The notes: generated by a model not told the origin, from the letters alone. A stretch of 64,000 bases of DNA from JBGAHD01 sp044226395 (GCA_044226395.1 JBGAHD010000004.1:248001-312000); one strand, 5' to 3'. Shown: positions 53,878 through 63,323, numbered from the stretch's first letter. Numbers and translations: made by a program.

Positions 53878-54474
53878 TCAAGCGGCGGCGGCTTCGGCCT
53901 TCGCGCGCTTGCCACGACCCACCTTGCGCGCCGACTTGCGCGCGCCACGCTTGCCCACGGCCTTGCGCGCCGTGACCTTGCGCGCGCCACGCTTGCGGCG
54001 GCCGCCCTTGGCTTGCTCGGGCGCGGCGTCGTCGGTCGACTCGCCGTTGAGGCGGGCCATCACTTCGCGCTTGCCCAGACCGCGCAGCGAAGCCAACACC
54101 GCCAACTGCTCATTGCGCGGCGAAGCCTTCTTTTGCTCCCAGTTGTAGATGGTCTGGCCGGTCACGCCGACGAGCTTGGCGAACTCGGCCGCCGACAGCC
54201 CCAGGCGCGTGCGCAGCGAACGCAGGCCCTTGGCCACGAAGCGGCCAGGACGCGCCTTGTCGCCCGCGTCATCCGCGCCAGCGCGTGTACCCCGCGCGAC
54301 TTCGCGTCGCGCCAGATTGAGATCCCGCTCGAGCTTGACCAACTGACGCTTGAGCGCGGCGATGTGACGGCGATGCGCCGCCGACAAGCGCTTCAATTGC
54401 CCGGTCTGCTTGCGGATTTCCTTGCGCGCGACGCGCCCGATCTCTTCTTTCAACATTGAAGCAATATTTGGCAT
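53878..54474 (-). CDS. XRE-type DNA-binding protein with histone H1-like tail
   Basis: A 198-residue basic protein. The N-terminal third is helical (KEEIGRVARKEIRK, then HRRHIAALKRQLVKLERDLN) and probably a coiled coil. A helix-turn-helix of XRE type lies at about 86-122: LGLSAAEFAKLVGVTGQTIY NWEQ-type ending, GQTIYNWEQKKASP. Residues 157-198 are a Lys/Arg/Ala tail with GARK repeats (KRGARKVTARKAVGKRGARK) like eukaryotic H1 and bacterial HctB/AlgP tails. It may be both a specific and a general chromatin-type DNA binder. GGGAGG precedes ATG 54474. Confidence 0.85.
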   Translation of the reverse strand: MPNIASMLKEEIGRVARKEIRKQTGQLKRLSAAHRRHIAALKRQLVKLERDLNLARREVARGTRAGADDAGDKARPGRFVAKGLRSLRTRLGLSAAEFAKLVGVTGQTIYNWEQKKASPRNEQLAVLASLRGLGKREVMARLNGESTDDAAPEQAKGGRRKRGARKVTARKAVGKRGARKSARKVGRGKRAKAEAAAA

Positions 54475-55072
54475 GCGGCCTCCCGATGGATTGAACGACT
54501 TCGAACTTACTGGACCGCGCCCACGAGGCGCGAACCAAGACTTCATGAATGCCGATGGCGTTGTTCGGACCGGGGATTCGTTCCCCGCGGCGATGCTGTG
54601 GAGGCCTGCTCGCGCTTGGACGTTCAAGCCGAGCGATCAGTGCCTGGTGTCCGAACCCGGAATCCTATTCCGGAGCATGTGTCGGTATCCGAGATGGACG
54701 GGGATCATAGTAGACGTGGCTAATCAACGCACTAACCGCGTTGGCCTTGATCATGACGATTGGCGATTCCCGACCACGACGGACTCGTTCACAAACGTGT
54801 TCGCCAACCTTGAAAAGACTCACAAACTGGAAGAATCACTTCATTCCCACGAACAGCGGCGCTGCCGAGCGCCCGCCGATGATGGCGCCAATCGCCCGTA
54901 CCAACGCGCTTATCGGGCAATGTGGCAGGAAGCGCGCGCGAGAACCGTAGCACGCATCACAACGCGGCGCGCGCGCGACGGGGATGGCAACGATGATCTT
55001 CGTAACGATTCGGGGCGCGCATCGACGCGCGCCCCGATCGATTTGTGACCGCTACCGGACTAGCGACGACGC
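54475..55072. other. 598-bp gap with several hairpins
   Basis: No convincing gene. It holds perfect hairpins CGGGGA-TTCGT-TCCCCG (54571-54587), CCGGAAT-CCT-ATTCCGG (54657-54673) and CAACGC/GCGTTG (54725-54743), in the region upstream of the XRE gene. An open minus-strand frame around 54835-54950 ends RAIGAIIGGRSAAPLFVGMK but lacks a start and may be a gene remnant. GC content is lower than in neighbours. Confidence 0.45.
55010..55037 (-). terminator. strong hairpin after repeat lipoprotein gene
   Basis: CGGGGCGCGC (55011-55020) pairs perfectly with GCGCGCCCCG (55027-55036) around a six-base loop, about 36 bases past the lipoprotein stop. There is no T-run on the minus strand, so it may protect the 3' end of the mRNA rather than act alone as a terminator. 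Confidence 0.5.
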
Positions 55073-55555
55073 CTATTGCTTGGCCGGCACGTCGATCTGT
55101 TCGCCTTGCGCCGATTCGGCGGTGACGCCTTGGGCGCCGACCGTGACTTGGTCGCCTTGGCCGCTTTGCACGGCCACGCCCTGTTCGCCGATGGTCACGC
55201 CGGCGCCCTGGCCATTGTCGATGGCCACGCCGCGCGCGCTGATGTCGACCTTCTCGCCTTCGCCACCGGCGACCGCCACGCCTTGCGGGCCGACGTCGAC
55301 GCGCTGACCATCGGCGCCGCGCACGGCCACGCCATCGGCGTTGATCGTGACCTTGTCGCCCTCGGCGCTGTTGACGTCGACACCGTCGGCGCCGACCTTG
55401 ACCGTGGCGCCATCCTCGCCGCGCACCGACACGCCATCGAGGCCGATGCTCACGCCCGGCTTGTTCTGATCATCATGACCGCCGCACGCGACCAGGCTCG
55501 CCGAAGCCAGCACCAGACCGCACGCCATCACGCCACGCTGGATGAGTTCACGCAT
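55073..55555 (-). CDS. lipoprotein of seven 17-residue repeats
   Basis: A 160-residue lipoprotein: signal peptide with lipobox LVAC (Cys at 24), a short linker, then seven uninterrupted 17-residue repeats from residue 38 to 156 and a four-residue end. The consensus is G-x-x-G-V-x-V-x-x-x-x-G-x-x-V-x-V; examples are GADGVDVNSAEGDKVTI and GEQGVAVQSGQGDQVTV. The regular Gly and Val positions suggest a beta-solenoid. AGGAG lies six bases before ATG 55555. It begins 17 bp after the glutathione peroxidase gene, so the two are likely co-transcribed. No family recognised; function unknown. Confidence 0.88.
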   Translation of the reverse strand: MRELIQRGVMACGLVLASASLVACGGHDDQNKPGVSIGLDGVSVRGEDGATVKVGADGVDVNSAEGDKVTINADGVAVRGADGQRVDVGPQGVAVAGGEGEKVDISARGVAIDNGQGAGVTIGEQGVAVQSGQGDQVTVGAQGVTAESAQGEQIDVPAKQ

Positions 55556-55572
55556 GTATCGCTCCTGCCATT

Positions 55573-56052
55573 TCACAAAAGGGCCGCCAATTCCTTGCCG
55601 ATCGCCGCCGGCGTGTCGGTCGGCGCGTAGCGCTTGACGACCTTGCCCTGCGCGTCGACCAGGAACTTGGTGAAATTCCACTTGACCGCCTCGGTGCCGA
55701 GCAGGCCCTTGGCCTCTTTCTTGAGGTATTTGTACAGCGGATGCGCGTTGGCGCCGTTGACCTCGACCTTGGCGAACATGGGAAAGCTCACGTCGTAGTT
55801 CAAGGAACAGAACTGACGGATTTCCTGCTCGTCGCCCGGCTCCTGATGGCCGAATTGATCGCAGGGAAAGCCCAGGATCTCCAGGCCTTGGCCCTTGAAC
55901 TGGCGATAGATCTTTTCCAGTCCTTCGTACTGCGGCGTGAAACCGCATTTGCTGGCGACATTGACCACCAGCAGGGTCTTGCCCCGATAGGCCGATAGCG
56001 TCTGTTCGTCGCCGTCGATGGTCTTGGCTGAAAAATCGTACACGCCGGACAT
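55573..56052 (-). CDS. glutathione peroxidase (Cys type)
   Basis: Reduces peroxides, in bacteria often with thioredoxin as electron donor. The 159-residue protein has the peroxidatic Cys in VNVASKCGFTPQYEGL (about residue 36), the Gln in LGFPCDQFGHQEPG and the Trp in VKWNFTKFLVD, completing the Cys-Gln-Trp site. GAGGAAG precedes ATG 56052; a longer reading would overlap the divergent lipase gene. It leads the operon with the repeat lipoprotein. Confidence 0.93.
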   Translation of the reverse strand: MSGVYDFSAKTIDGDEQTLSAYRGKTLLVVNVASKCGFTPQYEGLEKIYRQFKGQGLEILGFPCDQFGHQEPGDEQEIRQFCSLNYDVSFPMFAKVEVNGANAHPLYKYLKKEAKGLLGTEAVKWNFTKFLVDAQGKVVKRYAPTDTPAAIGKELAALL

Positions 56053-56157
56053 GATCTTCCTCGCGAATTGAGCTAAAAAGGAACCGCGCTTGGGCCACGG
56101 TAGCAGCCCGACGCCGCCGGAGGGAACGCGGCGAGTGTTCGCGCGAATGGGGGCGCT

Positions 56158-57174
56158 ATGGACGCATTGCAAGTCACGGAACTCGACCGGATCGCGGCCA
56201 CCTTGTCGGCGATCGCCTATCTCGGTGTCGACGACTCACCCGAAAAACGCTTTCGCGACATCGCCCAGGCCCTGCAGCTGCGCGCGTTACCCACGCGCCA
56301 GCAATGGGGCCTGGTCTGGGGTCCGCACGAGCGCGACCAGATCCTGAGCTTCATCGCCCAAGGCCCGCCGCTGACGACCGCCGACACCGAGGCCGTGGAC
56401 GCGCGCCTGGGCCGCGGTCGACGCTATGCCGTCGTGTTTCGCGGCACGATCGAGTCGATCTTCAACTACTTCGTCGATGGCGATGTCGATGGCCAGAGCG
56501 ATCTGCCCTGGAACGATCCGGCCTTTCCCGGCGCGCAGATTTCCAATGGCACCTACGACGCCATGGAAAAAATCTTCAAGCTGCATCAAATCGTCAGAGG
56601 CCAGCGCGTGCATCTGGTCGATTTCCTGGCCGGGGTCGAGCCCGGCTCGTCGATCCTGGTGACCGGCCACAGTCTGGGCGGCAACCTCGCCAGCGCCGCG
56701 GCCGCGTGGCTGCGCGCCGAACTGGCCGCGCGCGGCCAGCAGGTGCTGATCCATCCGGTGACCTTCGCCGCGCCCAGCGCCGGCAACTTCGCCTTCGCCT
56801 CGAACTACACCACGGTGTTTCCGACCAGCAAGCGCTACTTCAATACCAATGACGTGGTGCCCAAGGCCTGGCGCTATCGTGATCTGGATTCGATCCGCCA
56901 GCTCTACCCAGGCCTGGGCGCGCCCAAGTGCGATTACGAGAACGGCTGTCGCTTCATGGTCGACACCGCCGAGATCGCCGCCGGCCACGCCTATGATCAA
57001 CCGGGCCGCGATGGTCCCTTGACCGCGCGCTTGTACAGCGAGTCGGGCTGGCTGGAGTTCTTCGATGAAGTCGGCGCCCAGCACAGCGCGCTGCTGTACA
57101 TGTGGCTGCTCGGCATCGGCCTCGACGCGATCCACGCGCTCTACCCCGACTTGAACTGGCAACCGCCGTCCTGA
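56158..57174 (+). CDS. class 3 lipase-like hydrolase
   Basis: A 338-residue alpha/beta hydrolase. The nucleophile elbow is VTGHSLGGNLASAAAAWL (Ser about 180), preceded by the oxyanion-side segment RYAVVFRGTIESIFNYFVDG and followed by FAAPSAGNFAFASNY and the acid in YFNTNDVVPKAWRY. These are Lipase_3 features. No signal peptide is visible, so it may act inside the cell or leave by another route. The substrate is unknown. It is divergent from the glutathione peroxidase gene. Confidence 0.85.
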   Translation: MDALQVTELDRIAATLSAIAYLGVDDSPEKRFRDIAQALQLRALPTRQQWGLVWGPHERDQILSFIAQGPPLTTADTEAVDARLGRGRRYAVVFRGTIESIFNYFVDGDVDGQSDLPWNDPAFPGAQISNGTYDAMEKIFKLHQIVRGQRVHLVDFLAGVEPGSSILVTGHSLGGNLASAAAAWLRAELAARGQQVLIHPVTFAAPSAGNFAFASNYTTVFPTSKRYFNTNDVVPKAWRYRDLDSIRQLYPGLGAPKCDYENGCRFMVDTAEIAAGHAYDQPGRDGPLTARLYSESGWLEFFDEVGAQHSALLYMWLLGIGLDAIHALYPDLNWQPPS

Positions 57175-57529
57175 ACCCGCGAGCGGCGGGCACGATGCGC
57201 GATCGCGGCTGAAGCCCGCCAATTCGGCGAGAGTTCGCCCCTGCCCGCCACAGGCATGGGCATTGCAGCAGCACGGCGCATGCATGCGTGCATTAGCGAA
57301 ATACGAAAGCGCGGGCTGACCTCCGACGCCACCGACGCGTTCGTTCGCGCTTCGGCGGGGCCGGAGACCTTGGTCTTGCAGCATTGGCGGCGATCGGGCG
57401 CTACACTCATCGTGCGTTTTCCACACGGCGCGAATTCCGGCGCGCGCGCGACGGCGACTTGGCGCCGGGCGCGCGTCGGCCGGTTCGTGGTCGCGGGCAG
57501 GGGATCGTCGCGGCGGGGGTCGAGGCGAC
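57175..57529. other. intergenic region, no gene recognised
   Basis: A stretch of 355 bases between the lipase and the diguanylate cyclase genes. I see an inverted GCGGGC/GCCCGC pair just after the lipase stop without a T-run, and an isolated TACACT around 57402 that could be a -10 box but lacks a matched -35. Confidence 0.4.
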
Positions 57530-60500
57530 ATGGCGAGGCGTGAACACACGACGACGAAACGAATCGACGGCGCGTCCTGGCGGACGTGGCTGGCGCTCGT
57601 CGTGCTCGTGTTCGCGCAGACCTTCGCGCCCACGCGCGCGCTCGATCCGAGCAAGCGCTTCGCCGATTACGTCATCGACAACTGGAATCTCGAGGACGGT
57701 CTGCCGCAAGTCGCGGTGCTGACCATCCAGCAGGATGCCGACGGCTACATCTGGGTCGGCACGCAGAACGGTCTGGCGCGCTTCGACGGCATGCGCTTCG
57801 ACGTGTACAACCGGCGCAGCGCCAGCGGCATTCACACCACCCTGATCAACACCAGTTTCCGCGATCGCGATGGCGTGCTGTGGTTCGGCACCGCGCGTTC
57901 GCTGATCCGACAATCGCATGGCGAGTTGAGCGAGATGCTCACGCCCGGCGCCGAACTCGCCATCACCGGCATCGCGCAGGACACCGATGGCACGGTGATC
58001 GTGACCACGTCCGGTGGCCTCTTCCGAGTGCATGACGGTCAACTGCAAGCCGACCCCGCGCTGACCATGCCGCTGTTCGCGGTGCTGCGCGTCGGCGACA
58101 CGCTGTGGCTGGGTGGACGCGGCGAAGTGCTGCGTCGCGAAGGCGACACGATCACGCGCATCGCCAATCCGCTCGCGCCCGATGCCGCGCTCACGCAGTT
58201 CGATCACGATGGCGAACAATTGTGGGTCGCGAGTGAGCACGGGCTGTTTCGTTTCGACGGCCAAGGCCTCGCGCGCGCCGGACTGAACGAGGAACTCGAT
58301 CAATCCGCGATCACCGCGATCAGCCACGATGGCGATGGCAATCTTTGGGTTGGCACGCTCAACGCGCTGTTTCGTCAGCATCGCGACCATGGCCTGGCGC
58401 GTATCGCCGAGGCCGAGTTCGGCGGTCCGCCGCGCGTGCGTTCACTGTTCGTCGATCGCGACGGCAATCTGTGGATCGGCAGTTACACCGAGAGCATGTT
58501 CCGCGTGTGGAATGGCTGGGCGCGCCGATTGGGTCGCGCCGAAGGCGTGCGCGACACCCTGCTGTGGTCGCTTGAGCGCGACAGCGCCGGACGCTTGCTG
58601 CTGGGCACCAACAGCAATGTCCAGGTCTTCGATCAAGGGCGTTTTCGCGAGTACATCGACGGCGCGCTGCTGCCCAATCCCGTGGCCTACGAGATGTATC
58701 TCGATCCGCGCGATCGCCTTTGGCTGGGCACGCGCGCTGGCCTCGCATGGCAAGTCGATGGTCGGATCGAGCAACCGCCGGGCCTGGCGGCCGTGGGTCG
58801 CGCGCAGGTCAACGCCGTGGTGCCCGCGCCCGACAGCGACGACGTGTACTGGATCGGCACCCAGGATGGTTTGTTCCGCTATGAACGCGGCGTCACGCGG
58901 CGGATCAGCGTCGGCGGCGATCGACCGCAGAATCACGTGCGCGCGATTCTGCCGCTGTCGCGCGATCGTGCCTGGATCGGCACCGAAGCGGGCTTGCGCG
59001 AAATCAACGGCGACATCGAGAGCGCCCCCGACTGGGCCGAGCCGCTGCGCGATGTCTGGATCAATGGTCTGACGCGCGTCGACGAAGGCTTTTACGTGGC
59101 CGCGACCATGGATTCGGGCATGGCCCTGATCCGCGATCAGCGCGTGGTGCTGGCCAATGGCGAATTGATCGGCTCGTCATGGCGCGCCGATCGCGTCGGC
59201 GATCAGGTGTATTTCTCGTCGATGGATGGCGTGTTTCGGCTGCACGTCGATGATCTCGAACGGCATTGGCGCGATCCCTCGATCGCGCTCGAGCCCGATT
59301 ACTTGATCAGCATCTCGGGCTTCGCGCCCGGCGCCATGCATCTGCGCTGTTGCAATGGCGGCGCGCGTTCGCGTGCCCTGCCCGATGTCGATGGCATCTG
59401 GTATCCCTCGCAGGAAGGTCTGCTGCGACTCGAGATCCCGGCCATCCACGTCAATGATCGCGCGCCGGTGATGCGGATCTCGCAAGCGCGCACGCGCGAT
59501 CGCGCGCTCGCGACCGAGTCCGGCGCGATCGAACTGATGGCCGATGAGCGTGAACTGGAAGTCGCCTATACCGCGATCGAGTTCCGCGATCCCAAGGGCG
59601 TGCGCTTCGAGTATCGCCTCGATGGTTTCGACGACGACTGGCGCCGCGTCGGCAATCAGCGGCGCGCGCGCTACACCAATCTGCCCAACGGCCAGTTTCA
59701 GTTCCGCGTGCGCGCGATCAGTTCGGCGCGCTTGCCGAGCGAAGGCGAGGCCGTGCTCGCGATCAGCATTGCGCCGCGCTGGCATGAGCGCTGGCCCGTG
59801 CGCGTGGGGCTGGCCCTGGTCGCGCTGGCTCTGCTCGCGGCCTTCGTGCGGTGGCGCGTGCGCGCCTATCGTCAGCGCGAGGAACGCCTCGAGCGCATGG
59901 TCGCCGAGCGCACCAAGGAACTCGCGCACGCCAACGACAAGTTGCGCGACGCCAATCGCGGCTTGCTCGAGGCCAATCGCACGGACACGGTCACCGGCGC
60001 GGTGAGTCGGCGTTTCCTCGGCGAATTGATCGCGCCGGAACTGCGCGCGGTCGAAGCCGTCAATGGCGAGCGCGCGGTGGTGTTCGCGATGGTCGACATC
60101 GACTATTTCCGCCGCTTCAACGAGCGTTATGGTCAGAGCGGCGGCGACGCCATCCTGCGCGCCTTCGTCGCGGCGCTGCGCCAGCACGCGGGCCCCGATG
60201 CCGCGGTCGCGCGCTGGGGCGGCGAGGAATTCCTGGTGGTGCTGCCCAATGTCGAACGCGCGCGCGCCTCGGCCGTGATCGCGGTGCTGCACATGGCGCT
60301 GGTCGGTCACATTTATCGCTTGGCCGACGGCAGCGAGACCGTGATGACCTCGTCGATGGGCTACTCGGTGTATCCGGTGTTCGCGCAGGAACCGACCGCG
60401 GTGCCGTGGACTGTCGCCGTGGAATTGGCCGACGCGGCTTGCTATCAAGTCAAGACGCACGCGCGCAATGCCTGGGCCGGCGTCACCGTGGCGCCGATCA

Positions 60501-60625
60501 CGCCGGTCGAGGAAATCGCCGACAGCGTCGCTGGCCGCGTGGCCTGGTTGCACGCCAACGCGCGCTTGGAATGGGACAATCTGCGACCACGCTTCAGCAC
60601 GCCGTCGCAGCGGCGTGGCGTCTGA
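57530..60625 (+). CDS. diguanylate cyclase with periplasmic propeller sensor
   Basis: A 1031-residue transmembrane sensor. After a signal/anchor (WLALVVLVFAQTFAPTRA) a periplasmic two-component-regulator propeller (Reg_prop repeats such as GYIWVGTQNGLARFDG, GNLWVGTLNALFRQ, GNLWIGSYTESMFR, DRLWLGTRAGLAW) runs to about 640. A Y_Y_Y domain (EVAYTAIEFRDPKGVRFEYR) leads to a membrane helix at about 755-775 and a coiled coil. The GGDEF domain (about 825-985) has RWGGEEFLVVLP, an active-site GGEEF, so it should make cyclic di-GMP. There is no obvious inhibitory RxxD site at the usual position. It may sense polysaccharides or their fragments. Confidence 0.9.
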   Translation: MARREHTTTKRIDGASWRTWLALVVLVFAQTFAPTRALDPSKRFADYVIDNWNLEDGLPQVAVLTIQQDADGYIWVGTQNGLARFDGMRFDVYNRRSASGIHTTLINTSFRDRDGVLWFGTARSLIRQSHGELSEMLTPGAELAITGIAQDTDGTVIVTTSGGLFRVHDGQLQADPALTMPLFAVLRVGDTLWLGGRGEVLRREGDTITRIANPLAPDAALTQFDHDGEQLWVASEHGLFRFDGQGLARAGLNEELDQSAITAISHDGDGNLWVGTLNALFRQHRDHGLARIAEAEFGGPPRVRSLFVDRDGNLWIGSYTESMFRVWNGWARRLGRAEGVRDTLLWSLERDSAGRLLLGTNSNVQVFDQGRFREYIDGALLPNPVAYEMYLDPRDRLWLGTRAGLAWQVDGRIEQPPGLAAVGRAQVNAVVPAPDSDDVYWIGTQDGLFRYERGVTRRISVGGDRPQNHVRAILPLSRDRAWIGTEAGLREINGDIESAPDWAEPLRDVWINGLTRVDEGFYVAATMDSGMALIRDQRVVLANGELIGSSWRADRVGDQVYFSSMDGVFRLHVDDLERHWRDPSIALEPDYLISISGFAPGAMHLRCCNGGARSRALPDVDGIWYPSQEGLLRLEIPAIHVNDRAPVMRISQARTRDRALATESGAIELMADERELEVAYTAIEFRDPKGVRFEYRLDGFDDDWRRVGNQRRARYTNLPNGQFQFRVRAISSARLPSEGEAVLAISIAPRWHERWPVRVGLALVALALLAAFVRWRVRAYRQREERLERMVAERTKELAHANDKLRDANRGLLEANRTDTVTGAVSRRFLGELIAPELRAVEAVNGERAVVFAMVDIDYFRRFNERYGQSGGDAILRAFVAALRQHAGPDAAVARWGGEEFLVVLPNVERARASAVIAVLHMALVGHIYRLADGSETVMTSSMGYSVYPVFAQEPTAVPWTVAVELADAACYQVKTHARNAWAGVTVAPITPVEEIADSVAGRVAWLHANARLEWDNLRPRFSTPSQRRGV

Positions 60626-60693
60626 GCTCGTCGACGCTCGGCAAGCGCCACGCGCGCTGATAAGTTAGCGCCTCCCGTTCGAGGAGCGCGCGC

Positions 60694-61641
60694 ATGATCC
60701 CTTCGTTGAGCCGATTCGCGTCGGTGCCCGTCTCGCTGAGCCTGGCTCTAGGCATCGCTCTGCCCGCCCACGCGGAAGACGCCGCGCCGGGCAAGCCGAT
60801 GACCATGGGCGAGATCCTCGCCGCCGCGCCGGCCAGCGATTGGCACGCGCTCGATCCGGAGAACACGCTGTATCTCGATCTGCCCGGCGGCCGCGTGATC
60901 ATCGAGCTGGCGCCCGGCTTCGCGCCCCGGCATGTGGCCAACATCAAGGCGCTCGCGCGCGAGAACTACTTCGATGGCCTAGCCGTGATGCGCTCGCAGG
61001 ACAATTTCGTCGCGCAATGGGGCGACCCCGATGCCAGCACCGAGGGCAAGACACCGCGCGCGATCAAGAGCGCCAAGCGCACCCTGCCCGGCGAGTTCAG
61101 CATCGGCTATGACGACAGCCTCGCCTTCACGCGTCTGCCCGATACCGATGGTTATGCACCCGAAGTCGGCTTCGTCGGTGACTTTCCGGTTGGCCGCGCG
61201 CCAGCGGAGAAGCAAGCCTGGATCGCGCATTGCTATGGCGTGATGGGCGTGGGCCGCGACACCGCGACGGATTCCGGCGGCGGCACCGAGTTGTACGTCG
61301 TCACCGGCCACGCGCCGCGGCAACTCGATCGCAACATCACGGTGGCCGGCCGCGTGGTGCAAGGCATCGAGCACTTGTCGACCTTGCCGCGCGGCACCGG
61401 GCCGCTGGGCTTCTATGAAAAGCCCGAGCAATACGTGCCGATCAAATCCGTGCGCGTGGCCGCCGATGTGCCGGAGAAATCGCGCGTCGCGCTGGAAGTG
61501 CTGCGCACCGATTCCGAGACCTTCACGCGCTTGATCGAAGCGCGCCGCAATCGTCGCGACGAGTGGTACAAGCGGCCGGCGGGTTACATCGACCTGTGCA
61601 ATGTGCCGATTCCGGTGCGACCGATCGCGGCGAAGCCGTGA
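60694..61641 (+). CDS. exported cyclophilin-type peptidyl-prolyl isomerase
   Basis: A 315-residue periplasmic protein: signal peptide (VSLSLALGIALPAHA), then a cyclophilin-like domain (about 55-260): GGRVIIELAPGFAPRHVANI, ENYFDGLAVMRSQDNFVAQW GDP-type block, and YGVMGVGRDTATDSGGG. The canonical FHRV segment is changed to VMRS and the SQFF segment to TELY, so it is a divergent cyclophilin with a long C-terminal extension. Isomerase activity is probable but not certain. GAGGAG precedes the ATG. It begins 68 bp after the diguanylate cyclase gene. Confidence 0.8.
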   Translation: MIPSLSRFASVPVSLSLALGIALPAHAEDAAPGKPMTMGEILAAAPASDWHALDPENTLYLDLPGGRVIIELAPGFAPRHVANIKALARENYFDGLAVMRSQDNFVAQWGDPDASTEGKTPRAIKSAKRTLPGEFSIGYDDSLAFTRLPDTDGYAPEVGFVGDFPVGRAPAEKQAWIAHCYGVMGVGRDTATDSGGGTELYVVTGHAPRQLDRNITVAGRVVQGIEHLSTLPRGTGPLGFYEKPEQYVPIKSVRVAADVPEKSRVALEVLRTDSETFTRLIEARRNRRDEWYKRPAGYIDLCNVPIPVRPIAAKP

Positions 61642-61693
61642 GCGCGCGCGGCGCGATATCGCGCCGCGCGCACCGTGATTCCCGCGCGACGGA

Positions 61694-63058
61694 TTACGCC
61701 GGCGCGGGCGCCATGGCCGCTAGCTTCTCCTCGCGCTGCGTCAAAGAGCGTCGCAGCAGCACGTAACTCAACACGGCCTGCACCGTGACCGAGAACACCG
61801 ACACGATCCACACCTGACGCAAGGTGAAGCCCGGCCGCGTCGACAACCACACCGACGGCAGCACGAAGGTCAGCAACCGCGAGGCGCTCGACATCAACGA
61901 CGGCAGGGTGTTGCCCATGGCCTGGAACATGCCCGCGCAGGTGAAGATCACGCCCTGCGCGATGAAGTTGAACGAGATCACGCCGAGAAAGCCCACGGCC
62001 ACGGCGATCACCTCGGGATCATCGGTGAACCAACGCACGAACAGCGCGGGCTGCCACTGACAAAACACGGTCAGCAGCAGCATGATGACGCTGCCGATCA
62101 GCACCGACGTGTGAAACGCCTCCCGCGCGCGCGCGATCTTGCCCGCGCCAATGTTCTGACCGGCCAGCGGCGCGGTGGCGAAGGCCACGGCCATCGCCGG
62201 CAGGAAGATCGCCTGCATCACGCGCGAACCGACACCGAAGCCCGCCTGCGCGTGCGCGCCGAAGCCGGCGATCAGCGCGTAAATCACCGCCATGTATACG
62301 AACATCAGCGCGAACTCGCCACCCGGCGGCAAGCCCACGCGCAGCATGCGCGCCCAGACATCGGCGCGCGGTTTCAGCAAGGCGCGCTCAAAGCCGACGA
62401 AGCTTTCGAGATTGACGAAGTACACGATCATCATCACCACGCCCAACGCGATCGCGATGGTGCTGGCCAGGCCCGCGCCCGCCACGCCCATCGGCAGGCC
62501 CGTGCCCCAACCGGCGATCAACACCGGCGCCAGCACGGCATTGCAGACCACGGTGATCACTTGCACGACCATGGTCGGCTTGGCGATGCCCGTGCCGCGC
62601 AGCGCCGAACCCATCGCCACGGCGGCGAATTGCAGCGCGAGACCGGGCAAGAACCAGAACAGATACTCGCGACCGGCTTGCGCGGTCTCGGCGTCGGCGC
62701 CGAGCTTGCTCATGTACCAGCCCGCGCTGGCGTAGCCGGCGATCAAGGTGATCACGGCCATGAGGGCCGCGAGCAGCACGCTCTGATTGAAGATCAGATT
62801 GGCGTCATGCCGATCCTTGCGTCCGCTGGCGTGCGCGATCAGGGCCATGGTGCCGACGCCGAGCACTTGGGTGAGCGCCATGATCAAAAACTGCAGATTG
62901 CCGCCCGAACTCACGCCCGCGATGGCGTGATCGCCCAGGCGCGCGACGAAGTACAGATCGATGAGGAAGTACAAGGTCTGGAACACCATGCCGATGCCGA
63001 TCGGCGCGGCGAGTCGAAACAAATGACGCGGTATGGAGCCCTCGGTGAGGTCCTGCAT
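61694..63058 (-). CDS. MATE-family multidrug/toxin exporter
   Basis: A 454-residue inner-membrane antiporter with about twelve membrane segments in two similar halves. MATE features include LFRLAAPIGIGMVFQTLYFL, LIDLYFVARLGDHAIAGVS and QVLGVGTMALIAHASGRKD in the first half and GVGSRVMQAIFLPAMAVAFA and AGQNIGAGKIARAREAFHTS in the second. It uses a Na or H gradient to export drugs or other small molecules. ATG 63058 has AGGA six bases upstream; a longer frame extends into the promoter and is rejected. Confidence 0.92.
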   Translation of the reverse strand: MQDLTEGSIPRHLFRLAAPIGIGMVFQTLYFLIDLYFVARLGDHAIAGVSSGGNLQFLIMALTQVLGVGTMALIAHASGRKDRHDANLIFNQSVLLAALMAVITLIAGYASAGWYMSKLGADAETAQAGREYLFWFLPGLALQFAAVAMGSALRGTGIAKPTMVVQVITVVCNAVLAPVLIAGWGTGLPMGVAGAGLASTIAIALGVVMMIVYFVNLESFVGFERALLKPRADVWARMLRVGLPPGGEFALMFVYMAVIYALIAGFGAHAQAGFGVGSRVMQAIFLPAMAVAFATAPLAGQNIGAGKIARAREAFHTSVLIGSVIMLLLTVFCQWQPALFVRWFTDDPEVIAVAVGFLGVISFNFIAQGVIFTCAGMFQAMGNTLPSLMSSASRLLTFVLPSVWLSTRPGFTLRQVWIVSVFSVTVQAVLSYVLLRRSLTQREEKLAAMAPAPA

Positions 63059-63196
63059 GCGAGTTCCTTGAATGAGGCGTGCGACCGTGCACGAGGTTAC
63101 GTGGCGGCGCGCGCGCGTGCTTGGACAAATGGGAAATGCGGTCGAGGTGCGGGGGAAGGGGGCGCCCTTTGGCCTCCCTTGGGGGCGCCGGGGTGG

Positions 63197-63226
63197 AATA
63201 TACCCGGGTAATAATTTTGGGGTCAA
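63197..63226 (-). promoter_or_regulatory. promoter of MATE gene with palindromic sites
   Basis: On the minus strand TTGACC (63226-63221) and TATATT (63202-63197) are 18 bases apart, about 140 bases before the start codon. TACCCGGGTA, a perfect 10-bp palindrome, overlaps the spacer and -10 box (63201-63210). CAATATTG, another palindrome, overlaps the -35 box (63223-63230). That arrangement suits repressor binding. Confidence 0.55.
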
Positions 63227-63323
63227 TATTGTCCGGGTGAAATGGGGGGGATGGTGAGGGGGTCCTTACTCTCCCCTTTTTGGGCGTTTGTGTCGCCGCT
63301 GGGCGGGGAAGAGCGTGAGTAGT

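Noticed and set aside
54741..54950. 69-codon plus-strand ORF
   Set aside because: No ribosome site and no family; the opposite strand looks slightly more protein-like, so it was reported only as a gap.
57407..58390. 327-codon minus-strand frame
   Set aside because: Antisense to the propeller region of the diguanylate cyclase gene.
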